This document shows, piece by piece, positions 36,001 through 45,252 of a stretch of 64,000 bases of DNA. The notes under the pieces are model-generated. The model was not told the DNA's origin. It did not search any database and saw only the letters and a program-made list of their open reading frames with translations. Source of the DNA: Fragum whitleyi (lineage: Eukaryota; Mollusca; Bivalvia; Cardiida; Cardiidae). How positions within the stretch are numbered: the first letter of the stretch is position 1; the number at the start of each line of letters is the position of its first letter. The position numbers were made by a program, and so were the translations under genes. Location of the stretch: the NCBI GenBank assembly GCA_948146395.1, contig OX411555.1:43361725-43425724 (forward strand), written 5' to 3'.

Positions 36001-39000
36001 GTAATCACCCTCTGTCCGTCGTCTGTCATCATTTTTGCAAACGAGATCTCCTAAATAGCCGTGCCGATTTACAACATTTTACACAAATGTTCCCTAGGTG
36101 GTCTTATATTCAAAATCTCTTCTTCCTCTTCTTCTAAACTAGAAGAGCTGCAGCCTTGAAATTTGGCTCTGATCAACAGTTCATAGACCTTTACAAAAAA
36201 AACTCAAATCACGAGTATTGGACAAGCACGGGAATAACACTTGGGGAGTGGGAAGGTCTCGGATCAATTAAGATATCTTTGAAATATGTTCTTCTGAACC
36301 AGGAACCACACAGCCTTGAAATTTGGTATGGAATTGTCATGGATCATCAGCGCATAGACGTTTTAAAATTAAAATTAGCTAAAATCGTCAATGTTGGACT
36401 AGCAGGGGCATAGAATCGGGTGGGGGGGAGGTTTCAGATCAGAATAGAAAATCTTTAAAATCTCCTCTTCTTCTGAACCAGGTGCCCTATAGCCTTAAAA
36501 TTTGCCATGGACTATCAGTTCATAAACCTTTATTGAAATAGCTAAAATCGTGACAGGGTGGCGTCCAGGGGCAGATCATCGGATAAGCGGGTTAACTCTG
36601 TTTAAATAAGGTAAAATTCCTCTTTTCTTTATAAACCAGATCATCTTTTTATGTGTCATGAATCATCAGTTCATTGACCTTTAGGTAAATAGCTTAAATC
36701 GCGATCTTTGGGCCGTCAGGTGCAGAGCAATAAGGAGAGGAGGAAGTACTCAGGTTTCTATTTAGAAATCTTCAAAATTCTTCTTTATCTTAACTAGAAC
36801 TCCAACGGCCTTTATATTTGGTATAGATTATGAGATGAAAGACCTTTGAAAATGCTAAAATCATCAGTGTTGAGAATCAGGGACAAAGCGTGGGGAACCA
36901 AGTTGCTATTTATATGATAAAAAATCTTAAGATTCTTATTTTTCTGAACCAGCTGGCTTACGGCCATTTCATCGTCAGTTTGTATACCTGAATGAAAATA
37001 AATAAAATCCTGACTGTTGGGTAGAGCACTTATGGAGGGTGTAGGTCTCCTGGGCTATGTTAAAATCTTATAATTTCTTTGTCCAAACCAGAGGGCTTGA
37101 CAGCCTTCTTATTTATAAATATATGAAAATTGTCATTTAACCGACTTTTTTGAAATTTAATCGTCTTATTAGTTCTTGAAGAAATAGGATTCTATTCATA
37201 GAACTTGAATACATATCTAATTAAAGGGAGGGAATGAATATTACCAATTCTATCAATCGTAAACAAAATTAGCGAGCTTCGATTGGCTCTCTTTAATTTC
37301 ATTTAAAACCTTCTCCTCGCACCAATTCAATTTTATTTCAAAATCATTCTAAAATCATTGACCTTGTCAATTTTACGATTTTGATAACTGATTTTAGGGG
37401 TTTGTATTGTAACAGAAATGAATTGTTTCATTAAAGTATCTGTATAATGTCGGCTTTTTGGGAGGGTGTAATCCAAGACGGCGGCAAGAAATTATTGAAA
37501 TTCGGTTGTAAATAAATCTCTTAATTCGGACTCTGCGTCCTTGAATTTAAGCACAATTATGGATCGACTTGGAAGTTCTTAAAATTCAAAGTATCTTTTT
37601 GCCTGAGTGTGTGCAAAATGTCATAACTGAAGCTTTGTTCTGAAGAAGATGATAATTTTGGATTGGCTTCCCCGGAGAAGAAATCGAAATCCGTGCATGT
37701 TGTTGTTCGGTTGACTGCTTTATCCAGCAGATGATAAAACGTCATTATAAACATGTACCTTACATAAAGACGTGCAATTTTAAGTGAGTGATCAAGGGTA
37801 ATTTTTTTCTATACATCTATAGAGATAATTGACAATTATCACTCACTAAATATTGTATATCTATGGTAAGAAAACATACAACCAACAATGTTAAGGCGAT
37901 TTACTCAGGTGGTTTCTGGGAAAGCAAGACCTACGATTTTTCTTGAGATCGTCTTTTAACTAAAACGGCTTTATTTATCTTTATCATTCTATGTGATTGG
38001 GTTTTTTAATAAAATAAAGGGTCTGAGGATGTCACGGGGCTAGTTTAAATTCGCTTTTATCTTCCAAACAGGACTGAATTAACGATATTTTATTATCTCC
38101 CTTTAAAAATATACATAATTTGATACAAATAGATTTGTGGGTGTTCGCGGATGCTTCCAAATAAACACCCTTACTGGCTGTGTACGGCGAATTTATTCTG
38201 TATCCCTTATCGGTACAGAGGAAAATTATCATTTTAAATTACTGGTATCGAATTCGTAGTAATCCAGAAACGCTTCTGAATACCGTTTTGCTTTAGTTTG
38301 TATATAATGACCTGAGAAAGAAAATTTCACCGACGTTCGATTATACTTGGCCGACTTTTAGTAAATTCATAATGCTAATAAATATGATTTTAAATGTGTT
38401 TGGGTTAAATTTTCTATAAACTTCTATATGAGGCAAATAAGGTCCGTGACCAAGGTGAAATTCAATTATCGTGCAAAACTGATTTCTAATTTTTTATGTT
38501 TTTCTTGTCAATTTTCTATCGTTGTCAGTAAAAATTTTGTACTACGTTCAAACATTATTAGCTTGAAGTGCACATCAATTATATGTTTTGTGAAATTTGT
38601 ACTATAGAAACAATATTGTAATATATTATGCTATTAAAATATTGAATTGAAGAAAAAGGGAATACTTTGATCAATATGAACGTTCGATTCTGCTTCGTGT
38701 TTGAATGATTTTGGTATTATTTGGAATGAGTAATTGGAACGCTTTCGAGGAATTCAGAATGGTTTTGAACGAGATAAGTGTCAATTTCACGATTTTATTA
38801 ACTGTACTGCCTGATTTATGTCGAACTGTTGTAGAAAACTTTTAAGCTTTTTTTTTAAATGTCGAGAAATTAATTAAAAAAAAAACACATTTCCATCCGG
38901 ATACGGGTTAAGGTAGTGAAACCGTAATACTTCCGCAACGTTTCGGAAGTAATGAACTTAAACGGGGTTGACCGAGATTTCCTTAGGAAACCTCGGTCAA

Positions 39001-41638
39001 CATTGTGAAAGATCATGAGTTGCTAAATGTTTCGGAACTATTACGGCTCCACTACCTTAAAGGTTCACGAAAAAGTGGTAACCTTTAAGAAGAACGAGTG
39101 CAAACATTAGATAGTATGACGTTGCGAAAAGTAGGCTACGATTCTTAAATATCGATTCGGTTTACATTGCTCTAGCTTTCTGCAAACATTTATCTCTTTG
39201 CACAAACCTTTTGACCGATAAATTGAGGATACTAATTAATTCAATAAATACAAAACACACGTTCAAGTAAATTGAATACAACGTCACGTGTGCAAGACAA
39301 AAGTTGGTCAAAAACTGAATCTTTCTTCGATTTTTTTTATCGAATATAGTTAACAACATCGTGAAATTAACATTTTGGTTGATTTTGGGGATGAAAGTGA
39401 ATGAGTGTGTGGAGCGACTTTTGAGTGAAATTAAAGGGAGGTAGTGAAGAATCTATAATTAGCGAACAAAATTAGCGAAATATATTTCCTTCCTTTAATA
39501 AAATATGCATACTGGTTCTATGAATAGCTTTCTATGTCTTCACGAACCCATCATACCTTTACAAAATTCAATTATCGCAGTAAAAACGTGGACTTAATCG
39601 ACCGATTTTTATTTTTAATATATAGCTGTTGTTCTTATCCTTTTAAGTATTTTTGAGCGTTTTTGAATGGTTTAAGTGAGTGTTTTGAAGGAATGAATGG
39701 AACGCTGAATGAATGATTTTAATCAGAATGAGTGTCAAGTTCACGATGATTTTAACTGTACATGTAACCGAGTGATTGATTTGTTTGCTATAACGAGAAC
39801 AAAGTTCGCCTAAAGAAGCGCAAGCAAGCGGTCCGAGTGAGAAATGCGATTTAGTGGCATTTGAATTTGGTCAAGTCCTATAGGCTTTTCAAAAATGTTT
39901 ACAAATTAATAGCAAAATACGTTCGTATTCTTTCTCCAAAAAGTTACATTAAAAATCCTCTATTTGGTGTAGCATTCATTAAGTTTACATTGGAAGATAT
40001 TTTTTTTTTTGTTTGTTTAAAAAAAATCCTTAATAGTACGGCTTTATGTCTGTGATTTTTTTTTCGTCCAACACGAAAAGCCAGCATTTATTATATTTCT
40101 TCAAAGTTACAATTAGGTGAAATGTGAAAAATGGACAAATTTTCTTAAAGCGCGCCATTTTGCACGAGATTGCTATGCAACGTAATGACGCCATTTGTTT
40201 ATCTGACCCCACTAAGGTAACGTAAAGCAAGGGGAAATGAAAGAAAGCAGGGTATACTTTTGGGGTAAATTCACTGGTTTAGTGGTAAGTTTATCAAATG
40301 ATAATCTACCGTTATTTCTCGAAATTCCGCTGAAAACAATAGAGAAAAAATTAAGGAATGTATTACCGAACGAAATCAACCATCCGAATGGAATGTTCGT
40401 TTATTTTTTAGAGGTGTTCAAACGTTTTGAGTCAAATTTATGGGAGGTAATCCAATATTGCTAATTTAGTTCAGGATGAACATTTATCGATAATAATTAT
40501 CTCCCTTTAGTAAAATTTGCAATCAAGTTCTATAAATAGCTTCCTAACACTTCAAGAGCCAATCAGACGCTTATGATTTCGATTAAGTGAAATCGCTATT
40601 TTTCTCTAGATATATCTTTGTTTTGAAAGTAGTTGTAGATCTTATCTTTTTAGAGATTTGGGGGCTTTTTAGAATGGATTGATGGAGTTTTCGGGATGAA
40701 TGATTTGAGCGCTGAGCGAGTGTTTTGAATGGTTTTGATCACGATGGTTGTCAATTTTACGATGTAATTAACTGAATACTATTTATCGTGCCTGAAAACT
40801 CTGGATGCACGTTTGATACAAAAAGTAAAATAACCATATTTTCATATACTCCTGGTGTAACAAGGTTTTCCATAAACATTCAGGATTCTCGAACTTTCTG
40901 GCGGCCATCTTGAATATCTCGAATTGCTCAATGACCGCGATTTGCCGCCAACCGGATTCTTCAACTAGATGAAATTGCGTATACCAAAATACAAGGTATC
41001 ACATCAGATGCCAGACTAAAAAAAAGTTATTTAAACCAAAGCAATGGTGTGTCATTACAGAGGAAATTGACGACGTAGCAGACGTCGGATCAAACGTAAT
41101 CAATAGAGGATATTGAATGAGTGGTCATTGAATACTGAAATTATAAAACGAGTCATCTTTAAACAGATAAAAACGAGGCTGCGCCGAGTTTTTATCTGTT
41201 TTAGATGACGAGTTTAACAAATTCGTTTTTTTATGAGCACAAATTTTATATTCTGTTTATAATATGTCCCGAATTTTTAGCGAAAAATCGTCAACATTCT
41301 TGAAATTCAACGTTTCCATTTTCCGCGAAACTTATAACGCCGTTTAAAAAATGACGTCACAAAACATAGATTTTGACGTCATTTTCGCGGTTACAAAAAG
41401 CGTTGCTATTCGCTCTGAGCTCATTTGCATAGTTATTCCACTAATGTAATAACACTCGTGTAATATCAAAAATATTCAATTGGGTTATTTCACTCCGGCG
41501 GCAAAGGTCATATTATAAAGCGATATACATAAAGAAAATGAGACGGAAGGAAGAAACGTACGGACGAAAGAAAGAGAAAAAAGACTCACCTTTTAACAAA
41601 GCAAGTGCAACCACAGCCTTAAATATTAGCATTGGCAT
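22683..41638 (-). CDS. C-type lectin / PAN / mucin-like transmembrane protein (5-exon gene span)
   Basis: My reconstruction of a spliced minus-strand gene: exons 41638-41590, 35148-34974, 29355-29135, 27057-26803 and 23368-22683. All junctions have GT and AG, and the phases (1, 2, 1, 1) join without a frame break. Coding length with the shorter last exon is 1386 bp, 461 residues. Order: signal peptide (1-16), C-type lectin domain (about 17-145), PAN/apple domain (150-233), Ser/Thr-rich stalk (about 250-366), a CRCTC motif (368-372), one membrane helix (about 422-442) and a short basic tail. This fits a type I surface receptor that binds ligands through its lectin and PAN domains, plausibly in recognition or immunity (inferred). 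Extra exons in the large introns cannot be excluded. Confidence 0.78.
23857..23882. repeat. (GTT)n microsatellite
   Basis: TTTGTTGTTGTTGTTGTTG, in intron 4 of the lectin-like gene. Confidence 0.85.
23890..24700. other. Intron 4 sequence, nothing recognised
   Basis: AT-rich, no repeat family or exon that I can support. A 66-codon plus-strand frame at 24391-24591 has no recognisable domain. Confidence 0.4.
24703..24980 (+). repeat. tRNA-derived SINE (family 1)
   Basis: The head has an A-box-like TAGCGCAGTTTGTAACGC and a B-box-like GTGTTCGATACTC. The body contains GCAGCTGGAGGCTGG and GGTTAGGTTCTCCAGCC, matching the body of the minus-strand copy at 50511-50782. It ends in AACGGCGTTAACCGTAATAA. 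No intact tRNA fold, so it is not a tRNA gene. Confidence 0.7.
25251..25385 (+). repeat. ~135-bp direct repeat, left copy
   Basis: TTTACTCAACCGAAAAGCTT through TATAAGCCTCTTCC to AAAGTAAAAGAGATAAAA. The same sequence recurs diverged at 26033-26168, 782 bp away, in direct orientation. The unit is not recognised. Confidence 0.7.
25487..25812 (+). repeat. Tandem duplication, 167 bp x 2
   Basis: Both copies run CAGTTTTCAA ... AGCGCGGAAACGAATATCAC ... CAGTCAGGGGCAGTAACTC ... GCGCATGTCCTCATTGTAGT. The second starts at 25654. It lies between the two ~135-bp direct repeats. Confidence 0.85.
26033..26168 (+). repeat. ~135-bp direct repeat, right copy
   Basis: Diverged copy of 25251-25385, with TTTACTCAACCGATAATCTT and TATAAGCCTCTTCT. 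Confidence 0.7.
26402..26795. mobile_element. M1 MITE next to exon 4 donor
   Basis: TACAGTTAGCAAGATCGTG ... CACGATGCTATTTACTGTA. The right end (26795) lies 8 bases into intron 4, reading from the donor GTGAGT of the PAN exon. Confidence 0.85.
26803..27057 (-). CDS. Lectin-like gene exon 4: PAN/apple domain
   Basis: 255 bp, acceptor TTTGCTCAAG at the 5' edge, donor GTGAGT after ...TATAACA. It encodes residues 149-233. Six cysteines, in GVC, GCL, RQC, KNC, REC and KLC, with the spacing typical of PAN/apple modules, and the motif NCWAVNYDERECILY in the core. PAN domains mediate protein or glycan contacts. MITEs lie on both sides: M1 from 8 bp after the donor, M3 from 35 bp before the acceptor. 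Confidence 0.82.
27095..27350. mobile_element. M3 MITE upstream of exon 4
   Basis: GTGACCCATCACGCGAAAAG ... CTTTTCGCGTGAC inverted ends, with internal GACTGCGCGGTTTGCGCAGA. Same family as 22027-22292. Confidence 0.8.
27568..27731. mobile_element. M2 MITE (TTAA)
   Basis: Starts TTAAGGTGCTCGATCCGTAA and ends CTCTACCTTAA. Internal foldback: TTAACCGAGGTTTC against GAAACCTCGGTTAA. TTAA on both sides. Confidence 0.75.
27888..28341. mobile_element. M1 MITE
   Basis: TACAGTTATTAACATCGTC ... CACGATGTAACTAACTGTA, with the internal AAAATTAACGATATTCATTA arm. In intron 3 of the lectin-like gene. Confidence 0.85.
28381..28831. mobile_element. M1-variant MITE with G/C homopolymers
   Basis: Ends TACAGTCATCAACATCTTGA and TCGATGTTTTTAACTGTA. 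The centre has G and C runs (28694-28726) flanking TTAATT, an extreme hairpin. Only 39 bp separate it from the previous M1 copy. Confidence 0.75.
29135..29355 (-). CDS. Lectin-like gene exon 3: second half of C-type lectin domain
   Basis: 221 bp, acceptor CCATTTCAAAAG, donor GTAATA after ...GATGGAG. It encodes residues 75-149: LWIGL, then NFDNWSDGHPDN, RCVF, GEWKSKPC and RFVC, the diagnostic second half of a C-type lectin fold. The position of the sugar-selecting EPN/QPD triplet reads HPD, and the usual WND reads WKS, so classical calcium-dependent mannose or galactose binding is doubtful. C97 (in TDCF) is additional to the four standard cysteines (46, 121, 136, 144). Confidence 0.85.
29398..29583 (+). 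repeat. ~110-bp tandem duplication
   Basis: Two diverged copies of an ACGTTTTC-rich unit: GTACGTTTTCGAGTCGTTAA and GTGCGTTTTCAGGTCGTAAG, each followed by GCATACGTTAAC and GAAAACGTGG. Just upstream of exon 3 (minus sense). Confidence 0.65.
30054..30086. repeat. Poly-T run (about 32 bp)
   Basis: Homopolymer in intron 2, upstream of the LINE remnant on the plus strand. It may be the tail of a minus-strand retroposon, but no body is visible. Confidence 0.8.
30202..31480 (+). pseudogene. Degenerate non-LTR retrotransposon: 2A-like motif and endonuclease domain
   Basis: A frame from 30202 encodes a hydrophobic leader, then SGDIETNPCQ, a recognisable but altered form of the 2A-like D-x-E-x-NPGP motif found at the start of some LINE proteins. 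It continues into an AP-endonuclease-like domain (HLSIRSLRHKLDYI, CFTESHLDSNISD, SGGLVIYVSKTL). A frameshift moves the reading to the frame at 30579-30809 (GDLNQDL). After that, pieces such as NPTRITRNTSTLIDPI and ISRQRDRLK can be read through stops until about 31480. No polymerase core follows. It lies antisense inside intron 2 of the lectin-like gene. Confidence 0.8.
31481..32810. other. Intron 2 sequence, nothing recognised
   Basis: AT-rich DNA without recognisable exon or element ends. Short AAGGTCA-rich stretches lie at 32155-32200. Confidence 0.4.
32811..33792. mobile_element. M7 non-autonomous DNA transposon (982 bp)
   Basis: Inverted ends GGGGCCGTATTCACCAACG on the left and CGTTGGTGAATACG plus ATACGGCCCC on the right; the inner ATTTAG/CTAAAT motifs also mirror. 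No transposase frame. A G20 tract lies at 33591-33610. Confidence 0.65.
33810..34310 (+). pseudogene. Degenerate LINE 3' fragment
   Basis: Plus-strand remains of the region downstream of a LINE reverse-transcriptase core. LEYAAIVWDKF, then IEAARIVTGVTRSTS, EIGWLTLEHRRKY, KIIYGLRPEYPRY and VTLWNELPESLK can be read across at least two frameshifts and one stop. It is cut off by the M1 MITE at 34311. It could be the 3' part of the element at 30202, separated by deletion and the M7 insertion. Confidence 0.75.
34311..34750. mobile_element. M1 MITE
   Basis: TACAGTTAACAACATCGTG ... CACGATGTAACTAGCTGTA, full length, internal GGGAGGTAATCCAATGTCG foldback. It truncates the LINE fragment. Confidence 0.88.
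34974..35148 (-). CDS. Lectin-like gene exon 2: first half of C-type lectin domain
   Basis: 175 bp, acceptor ATATATTTTAG, donor GTAAGT. It encodes residues 17-75 and starts at the split Glu that follows the signal peptide. SWNRAEATCKHNGGTL is the first conserved block of C-type lectin domains (W-x(2)-A-x(2)-C-x(3)-GG-x-L). The short N-terminal extension has no extra cysteine pair. The exon ends two bases into a codon, completed by exon 3 to give Asn75. Confidence 0.82.
35183..35617. mobile_element. M1 MITE upstream of exon 2 acceptor
   Basis: TACAGTTCATAAAATCGTG ... GACGATGTTGTTAACTGTA. Its edge lies 33 bp from the exon 2 acceptor AG, so the branch-point region abuts or overlaps the element's inverted repeat. 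Confidence 0.85.
35854..35923. repeat. Near-perfect 70-bp hairpin
   Basis: TGGCTCAGCGCGAAA and GTTGTAACTGCCTATA pair with TATAGGCAGTTACAAC and TTTCGCGCTGAGCCA around a loop of about 4 bases. It could be a very short foldback element; no role is evident. Confidence 0.8.
36060..37095 (+). repeat. Degenerate tandem repeat, period about 160-180 bp
   Basis: Six or so eroded units, each with a TTCTTCTGAACCAG-like start, GCCTTGAAATTTGG, a CAGTTCATAGACCTTT-like segment and GGGGCA-rich text. An 85-codon frame at 36156-36413 spans part of two units and is probably not a gene. Confidence 0.65.
37165..37394. mobile_element. M1 MITE, left-truncated
   Basis: The internal AATTAAAGGGAGGG arm and the right end GTCAATTTTACGATTTTG are present; the left inverted repeat is missing. 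Confidence 0.65.
38695..38806. mobile_element. M1 MITE right-end fragment
   Basis: GTTTGAATGATTTTGG near the left and TTTCACGATTTTATTAACTG at the right, ending TGTA. Confidence 0.6.
38908..39060. mobile_element. M2 MITE, complete (TTAA)
   Basis: TTAAGGTAGTGAAACCGTAA ... TTACGGCTCCACTACCTTAA. Internal foldback: GTTGACCGAGATTTCC against GGAAACCTCGGTCAAC. 153 bp including both TTAA. The clearest copy of the family. Confidence 0.85.
39345..39760. mobile_element. M1 MITE
   Basis: TATAGTTAACAACATCGTG ... CACGATGATTTTAACTGTA. Full length with an eroded internal arm. Confidence 0.8.
40420..40774. mobile_element. M1 MITE, left-truncated
   Basis: Starts near TTTTGAGTCAAATTTATGGG and ends TTTTACGATGTAATTAACTG. 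The 75-codon frame at 40237-40464 runs into this element and is not supported as a gene. Confidence 0.7.
41149..41210. repeat. Hairpin element core
   Basis: GAGTCATCTTTAAACAGATA pairs with TATCTGTTTTAGATGAC around GAGGCTGCGCCGAG. It looks like the centre of another small foldback element, 380 bp downstream of exon 1 in intron 1. Confidence 0.7.
41590..41638 (-). CDS. Lectin-like gene exon 1: start codon and signal peptide
   Basis: ATG at 41638 with A at -3, then MPMLIFKAVVALALLK, a classical short signal peptide, and a GTGAGT donor one base into the next codon. The phase matches exon 2, giving Glu17. A second in-frame ATG is codon 3. No clear TATA box was seen upstream; the sequence to 42164 is AT-rich and unremarkable. 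Confidence 0.72.
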
Positions 41639-42164
41639 TTTATATATTTATTTTTACAATTTTTAATCTTTTTAAGTTTTCCAACGGTTATTAGAATAGA
41701 AAAGCTGTTCAGGTTGTTAACCTGTAGTTTTTTGTAAAAGTTTATCAATCTATCAGAGTTTAAATACTTTCTATTAAAGAGTAATTTTTCATTTAAATGC
41801 CATCGCCGATTTTTGATGAGTTTAAAAACTTTCCAAAGCCTAGTTCACTCCAGGGTGGTTCACTTTGTGCATTGATATTTAGTTTGAAGGAAAGTGGAAC
41901 AAAACGACTATCTATAATGCAATTTTAATCATTTAAAAGACACTTGAAGTGGTCTAGTAAACATAATGCCGATTCATTGTGTATGAGATCTTATTAATTA
42001 TTAAAGACATGTAAACAGATACTGTACGAGGGTTGATTCGGTAGTATCGGAGCTAATGTTTTCTTTTTTTCTCTCTCTCTTTTTTGTCATTTTCTTAAAG
42101 CCTAATGTAACCTAATATATGGAATGTATTTTTCGACACATGTAAATAAATAAAGTACTATAAC
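41639..42164 (-). other. Upstream region of the lectin-like gene
   Basis: About 525 bp between the start codon and the nearest MITE. 5' UTR and promoter are expected here. I see no decisive promoter motif. Confidence 0.35.
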
Positions 42165-42611
42165 TAAAGTAAACAACATCGTGAAATTGGCATCCATCTC
42201 AATCAAAATCATTCTAAATCGCCCACTCAGCGCTTCTTTCATTCATTCATTCATTCATTCATTCATTTATTCATTCATTCATTCATTCATTCATTCCAAA
42301 CACTCACTCGAACTATTCAAAAACGTTATAAAATCACTCAAATTTTAAAACGGTAAGATCAACAACTAAATTCAAAATAAATTTGGATAGAAAAAATCGC
42401 GATTTCACTGAAATATTTTGAAATCATATGCGTCTGATTTCTAGAAGAAAATGGAAGTAATTTATAAAAATTTTATGCATATTCTATTTAAGGGGGTGCA
42501 AAATATAGCTAATTTTGTTCATCCTAATTAAAACACATTCATTGGACTCATTCCATTTCATTCCAGAATCTTTCGACTTTCGTCAATTTTACGATGTTGT
42601 ATTGTACTGTT
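42165..42611. mobile_element. M1 MITE containing an (ATTC)n microsatellite
   Basis: AAGTAAACAACATCGTG at the left, TTTACGATGTTGTATTGTAC at the right. Within it, 42236-42297 is an expanded ATTC run where the consensus has only two copies. Confidence 0.75.
42236..42297. repeat. (ATTC)n microsatellite
   Basis: About 15 tandem ATTC copies with one ATTT interruption, grown from the CATTCATTC of the M1 element. Confidence 0.9.
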
Positions 42612-42766
42612 GTGTTAAAAATTGTTGTCCAAAGACTTCAATTTGATATATCCTATCTGTTTTAAAATAAAGAGGTATGATGCCAAACAGTTAAAGAAGA
42701 GAGTGATATCTAAAATATAAAAAAAAACCTATAGTTTAAATACCTTCCAATTAGCAGATATATCAT

Positions 42767-43194
42767 TACACTTAATAGCATGATGAATTTGACAAGGTGA
42801 AACGTTTTGGAATGATTAAGGAATGAGATTGAATGAGTGTGTGGTGCGAGTTTTGAGTGAAATTAATGGAAAGTATTCCTATATCGCTAATTTTGTTCAG
42901 GATGAACAAAATTAGCGATACCGATTACCTTCCTTTAAAAAATGCATACAAGTTCTATACATAGATTCCTATTTCTATTTCAAGAACCTACAAGACGCTA
43001 ACAATTGGATTTATGTCAGTGAAATCGCGATGTTTCTCCATCAAATTTGATTTTGATTGACGCAATTGATTCTATATTTGTCAATGGGTTTGAACGTTTT
43101 TGAATGTTTTCAATCGATGATTGGAGCGCTGACAGAGCGATTTAGAATGGTTTTGATTGAGATGAATGTCAATTTCACGATGTTTTAAACTGTA
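42767..43194. mobile_element. M1 MITE
   Basis: TACACTTAATAGCATGATG ... CACGATGTTTTAAACTGTA, internal AAAATTAGCGATACCGATTA arm. Confidence 0.8.
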
Positions 43195-43782
43195 GCAATA
43201 ATTTGTGAAGTATTTGTAGCATGACACTTCTTAATGGTTTTTTCCAAAGAAAATTAAATAGCTTCAATCGACTTTATTGTTCTCCTTTTTTCAGAAACCT
43301 TTAAGGCACCGTTATTTGTAAATGATAAATAGTTTTATAAATATGGCTATATGTACATCATCTAAGTGAATTTACGGGAAATACATAACTTCTGTCGTTT
43401 TAATGTGTTTAGGCATTGCCAAAGAAACCTTTCAAGTACAATTCTGTATATTTTTGAAGTTATGGAAAATCAAAGGCAGTTGACATTTATTATAATATTA
43501 CATTTTCGACATTTATAATTGTTTCAAATTTTCAAGAATGGCTGTGTATCTGTACTGATTTTTCATTTTTCCGTATTTATTGAAAAAAAAAGATTTTATG
43601 TAGCCATAGGAAGTATGTTTTTGTAAGCAAATAAGAATCTTGAAACAACCCTCAGAGGAAAGAGCGGACGACTTCAAGTGTTTAATAAAATTGATTAGAG
43701 CGACCATTCGGACAATTGACCGACATCATGTTAAACGTGTCAATCTCACCCGATCCTACCCGCGTTCGGGATGACTAACTCT

Positions 43783-43854
43783 GCAAACTATTGGCAAAAT
43801 TGGTATTATACCCCTCTTGTGTGCCAAGCGGGATATAATTCCCAAATAGTTTGC
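43783..43854. repeat. Hairpin element
   Basis: GCAAACTATTGG and ATTATACCCC pair loosely with GGGATATAAT and AATAGTTTGC. A related motif (ATTATACCCG ... GCGGGATATAATT) is at 57157-57200. Confidence 0.55.
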
Positions 43855-44207
43855 ACCGTTTTGCCATTCTAAATGCATGGCTTGTGTCATCACAGGGATT
43901 ACAAACTGCGTCATACTGTTACAGAAGGGATATAGGAAAGAAAGCATTTAGATCCGGATATGTGACACAAGTACAAAATACGGCGAATTTAAAACAAGAA
44001 CGGTTGTAATGACTCGTGCATTTGGTGACGGTAAATCATTCGGAACATCGCTCGGACTTTTCCGTAACTTGAAAAGTACCTCGGACGTAAGTGTAGTAAT
44101 TTTGTGTCATTTTTTAGGGAAATCGGCTCCTGGTGGTACTACGGTTAATACGCATGAAGAAAATCACATTTTGTTAATTCTTTTCGGCCGTCTTTCGAGA
44201 TCTTATA

Positions 44208-44274
44208 GGCATACTATAATTTGATGACAAAACGCAGCAAGACACTGCGTTTTGTTATCAAATTATGATATGCC
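44208..44274. repeat. 67-bp hairpin
   Basis: TATAATTTGATGACAAAACG and CAG pair with CTGCGTTTTGTTATCAAATT around a short loop, with outer GGCATA/TATGCC. Two open frames abut it (44009-44224 and 44252-44617). The second begins hydrophobic but has no recognised domain, and its frame crosses the hairpin, so I do not call a gene. Confidence 0.75.
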
Positions 44275-44997
44275 CATTTTTATTTTTTCGTTGATTTTGT
44301 TTTATGCAACGTCATCCTTAGCGGGATCATTTATGGTTGTGACGTCATATAAACCTACGTGCAAAATGAAGCGCTTTCATGGCTGCGCCCGTATTATTCC
44401 CGAGGTCTATTCCGTAGAATCGCCGAAGGTTCCCGATTGGCCGGTAAATATGATTGACTCGGTAAAAAACTCAATGTCAAACAACAACGTCACGCCTCAA
44501 AATAATTTTATTTTCGTAGTGATGGTAAAAAAAGATAATGATATTGGTGATTGGAGAATTTCGCAGAAAACGCAGCGCATTGTTAGCACGTGGGATTTAA
44601 AGCGTCAAAAGCGTTAACATTCTCGCTAAAGATGCCGTATGATGTCATAAATGGGCGGAGCTACCTGTTTTCACAGCAAAACAATTGAAATGTGGATTTT
44701 ATTTAGAATAAAGTTCTTTATTATATCTTTATTATGAATTATACATGTTAATATCGATTACGATTCATGCATATCATTTATATGTAATTTGTGTCTTTTT
44801 TATATTATTCTATTCTAACAATTTAAGGAGCTATAACGATATTTGTAATTTCATGTTTGAAAACTCGGCATTTGTCCTATAATACTTCAATACAATATGT
44901 GTTATGTTATTTTACACTGCAAAGAAAATTCCAGCATTTTTAGTGGTTAATGCTGACGTGACAAACATTGACATCTACGGCCAGTCCGGTATTACTT

Positions 44998-45252
44998 TTA
45001 ACCCTCGTCATGCTGAATAAAAATTCTTGGCAAAATTGCTACAAATCGAAAGTGCTCAAGGCACTGGATGCACTATATGCGAGTCAATTTTCATTTTGAA
45101 AATTACATTTGAAAGGTTTTCCTGGTTCTACAAAGGAAAAACAGGTGGTATAGACAAAGATCAGACTACACATTTGTGCAGGCTGATGTTTGTCTAGATC
45201 TATAGCTCCTGCCAAGGCAGGAATATTCTAGGTTCAGCATGACAAGGGTTAA
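44998..45252. mobile_element. M5 MITE (TTAA)
   Basis: TTAACCCTCGTCATGCTGAA ... TTCAGCATGACAAGGGTTAA, 255 bp including both TTAA. A piggyBac-like target duplication, but internal sequence different from M4. Confidence 0.8.

Noticed and set aside
36156..36413. 85-codon plus-strand frame
   Set aside because: It spans units of a degenerate tandem repeat and has no recognisable domain.
42236..42297. CRISPR-like or satellite array
   Set aside because: It is a simple ATTC microsatellite without spacers.
44252..44617. 121-codon frame with a hydrophobic start as a secreted protein gene
   Set aside because: It begins inside a hairpin arm, has no recognised domain, and lacks supporting splice or poly(A) context. 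Kept only as a low-interest finding.
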